Source of the DNA: Brevundimonas sp. LM2
GTDB taxonomy: Bacteria > Pseudomonadota > Alphaproteobacteria > Caulobacterales > Caulobacteraceae
Length of the DNA: 64,000 nt
NCBI RefSeq assembly: GCF_002002865.1
Contig: NZ_CP019508.1
Span: 2,584,501-2,648,500, forward strand
Reading direction: 5' to 3'
A program made the translations under genes and the position numbers. Of the stretch, positions 63,803 through 64,000 are shown in pieces; position 1 is the first letter of the stretch, and each line of letters begins with the position of its first letter. The notes beneath the pieces are model-generated. The model was not told the DNA's origin and made no database searches. It was given only the letters and a program-made list of their open reading frames with translations.

Positions 63803-64000
63803 GCGGGGTCCTGACTTGAGACGTCGGGCCGGTCGATCAGGATAGCCCGGAAATCATTGACGTTGGTGCGCGTGGGTCCGGTCACGATCAGGCCGCCGAC
63901 ACGCGTGAAAAAGCCGTAGGCGTCGTTGTCTGCCAGCCGTTCGAATGCCGACATGCCCAGGCGGGCCGCGGCGTCCAGAACGTCTGGTCCGATGACCGCG
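63799..64000 (-). CDS. Glycerate kinase/hydroxypyruvate reductase (TtuD/MOFRL type), C-terminal part
   Basis: The last 66 residues are in the window, ending PDVSSQDPA. LADNDAYGFFTRVGGLIVTG and PTRTNVNDFRAILI match the C-terminal MOFRL domain. It is the first gene of the minus-strand operon and continues beyond the window edge. It acts on glycerate or hydroxypyruvate, the product expected from tartrate oxidation. Confidence 0.8.
   Translation of the reverse strand, partial: AVIGPDVLDAAARLGMSAFERLADNDAYGFFTRVGGLIVTGPTRTNVNDFRAILIDRPDVSSQDPA

Overview
The window is high-GC, tightly packed bacterial DNA and most likely comes from a Caulobacterales alphaproteobacterium, probably Brevundimonas or a close relative. 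The reasons are a SciP gene directly after the flagellar hook gene flgE (the order I recall for Caulobacter), an RcdA (DUF1465) gene, a DUF1013 (TrcR) regulator, a sigma-54 type promoter before fliK, GGAAC-type general-stress promoters, TonB-dependent receptors and a STAS-fused MlaE permease. No rRNA, tRNA, CRISPR array or intact insertion sequence was found. The genus is inferred, not shown.

Layout. 0-8.5 kb: the end of a SPOR-domain protein, a cyclic-nucleotide-binding patatin, an Mla-type lipid transport operon (mlaE-mlaF-mlaD-lipoprotein) and a DNA-repair pair (DUF4130-UdgX fusion plus radical SAM protein) with a possible LexA site. 8.5-16 kb: flagellar hook genes, with flgK-flgL on the minus strand diverging from fliK-flgD-flgE on the plus strand, then sciP. 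16-23 kb: mnmA, hemerythrin, an HxlR regulator, a SRAP protein, a thiolase, an esterase and small genes. 23-28.4 kb: a cyanide-insensitive-type bd oxidase (cydA-cydB plus an easily missed DUF2474 gene), a MASE1 histidine kinase and thiE. 28.5-46.3 kb: mostly core functions (bfd-bfr, an ABC exporter, a DUF2975/HTH pair, efp, an inositol-phosphatase family protein, GDPD, an MsbA-like ABC protein, rpmE, an L,D-transpeptidase, rcdA, TrcR) and a divergent stress cassette (SDR versus SRPBCC-alcohol dehydrogenase).

46.3-48.2 kb is a scar: the 3' part of a LuxR-type response regulator is joined to the 5' part of an AraC-type regulator, followed by a GANTC-rich stretch and the first about 80 codons of a TraG/VirD4-like gene. 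It looks like what remains of an excised or decayed mobile element. Beyond it lies accessory metabolism: a FecI-FecR-FecA type signalling and uptake system with a divergent DUF3313 lipoprotein and membrane methyltransferase (48.2-54 kb), then a GntR-regulated organic-acid locus (54.4-64 kb) with a TonB receptor, a CitMHS carrier, an AbrB-type membrane protein, an acyl-CoA synthetase with a one-base frameshift, and a convergent operon of a class II aldolase, a tartrate-dehydrogenase-like enzyme and a glycerate-kinase-like enzyme.

The most interesting non-coding observations are a bidirectional GGAAC palindrome between the stress genes, a terminator-like hairpin in the rpmE leader, an intrinsic terminator ending about 12 bases before the CitMHS start, a DUF2474 gene that seems to lack a standard start codon, and two copies of a roughly 145-base nested inverted repeat.
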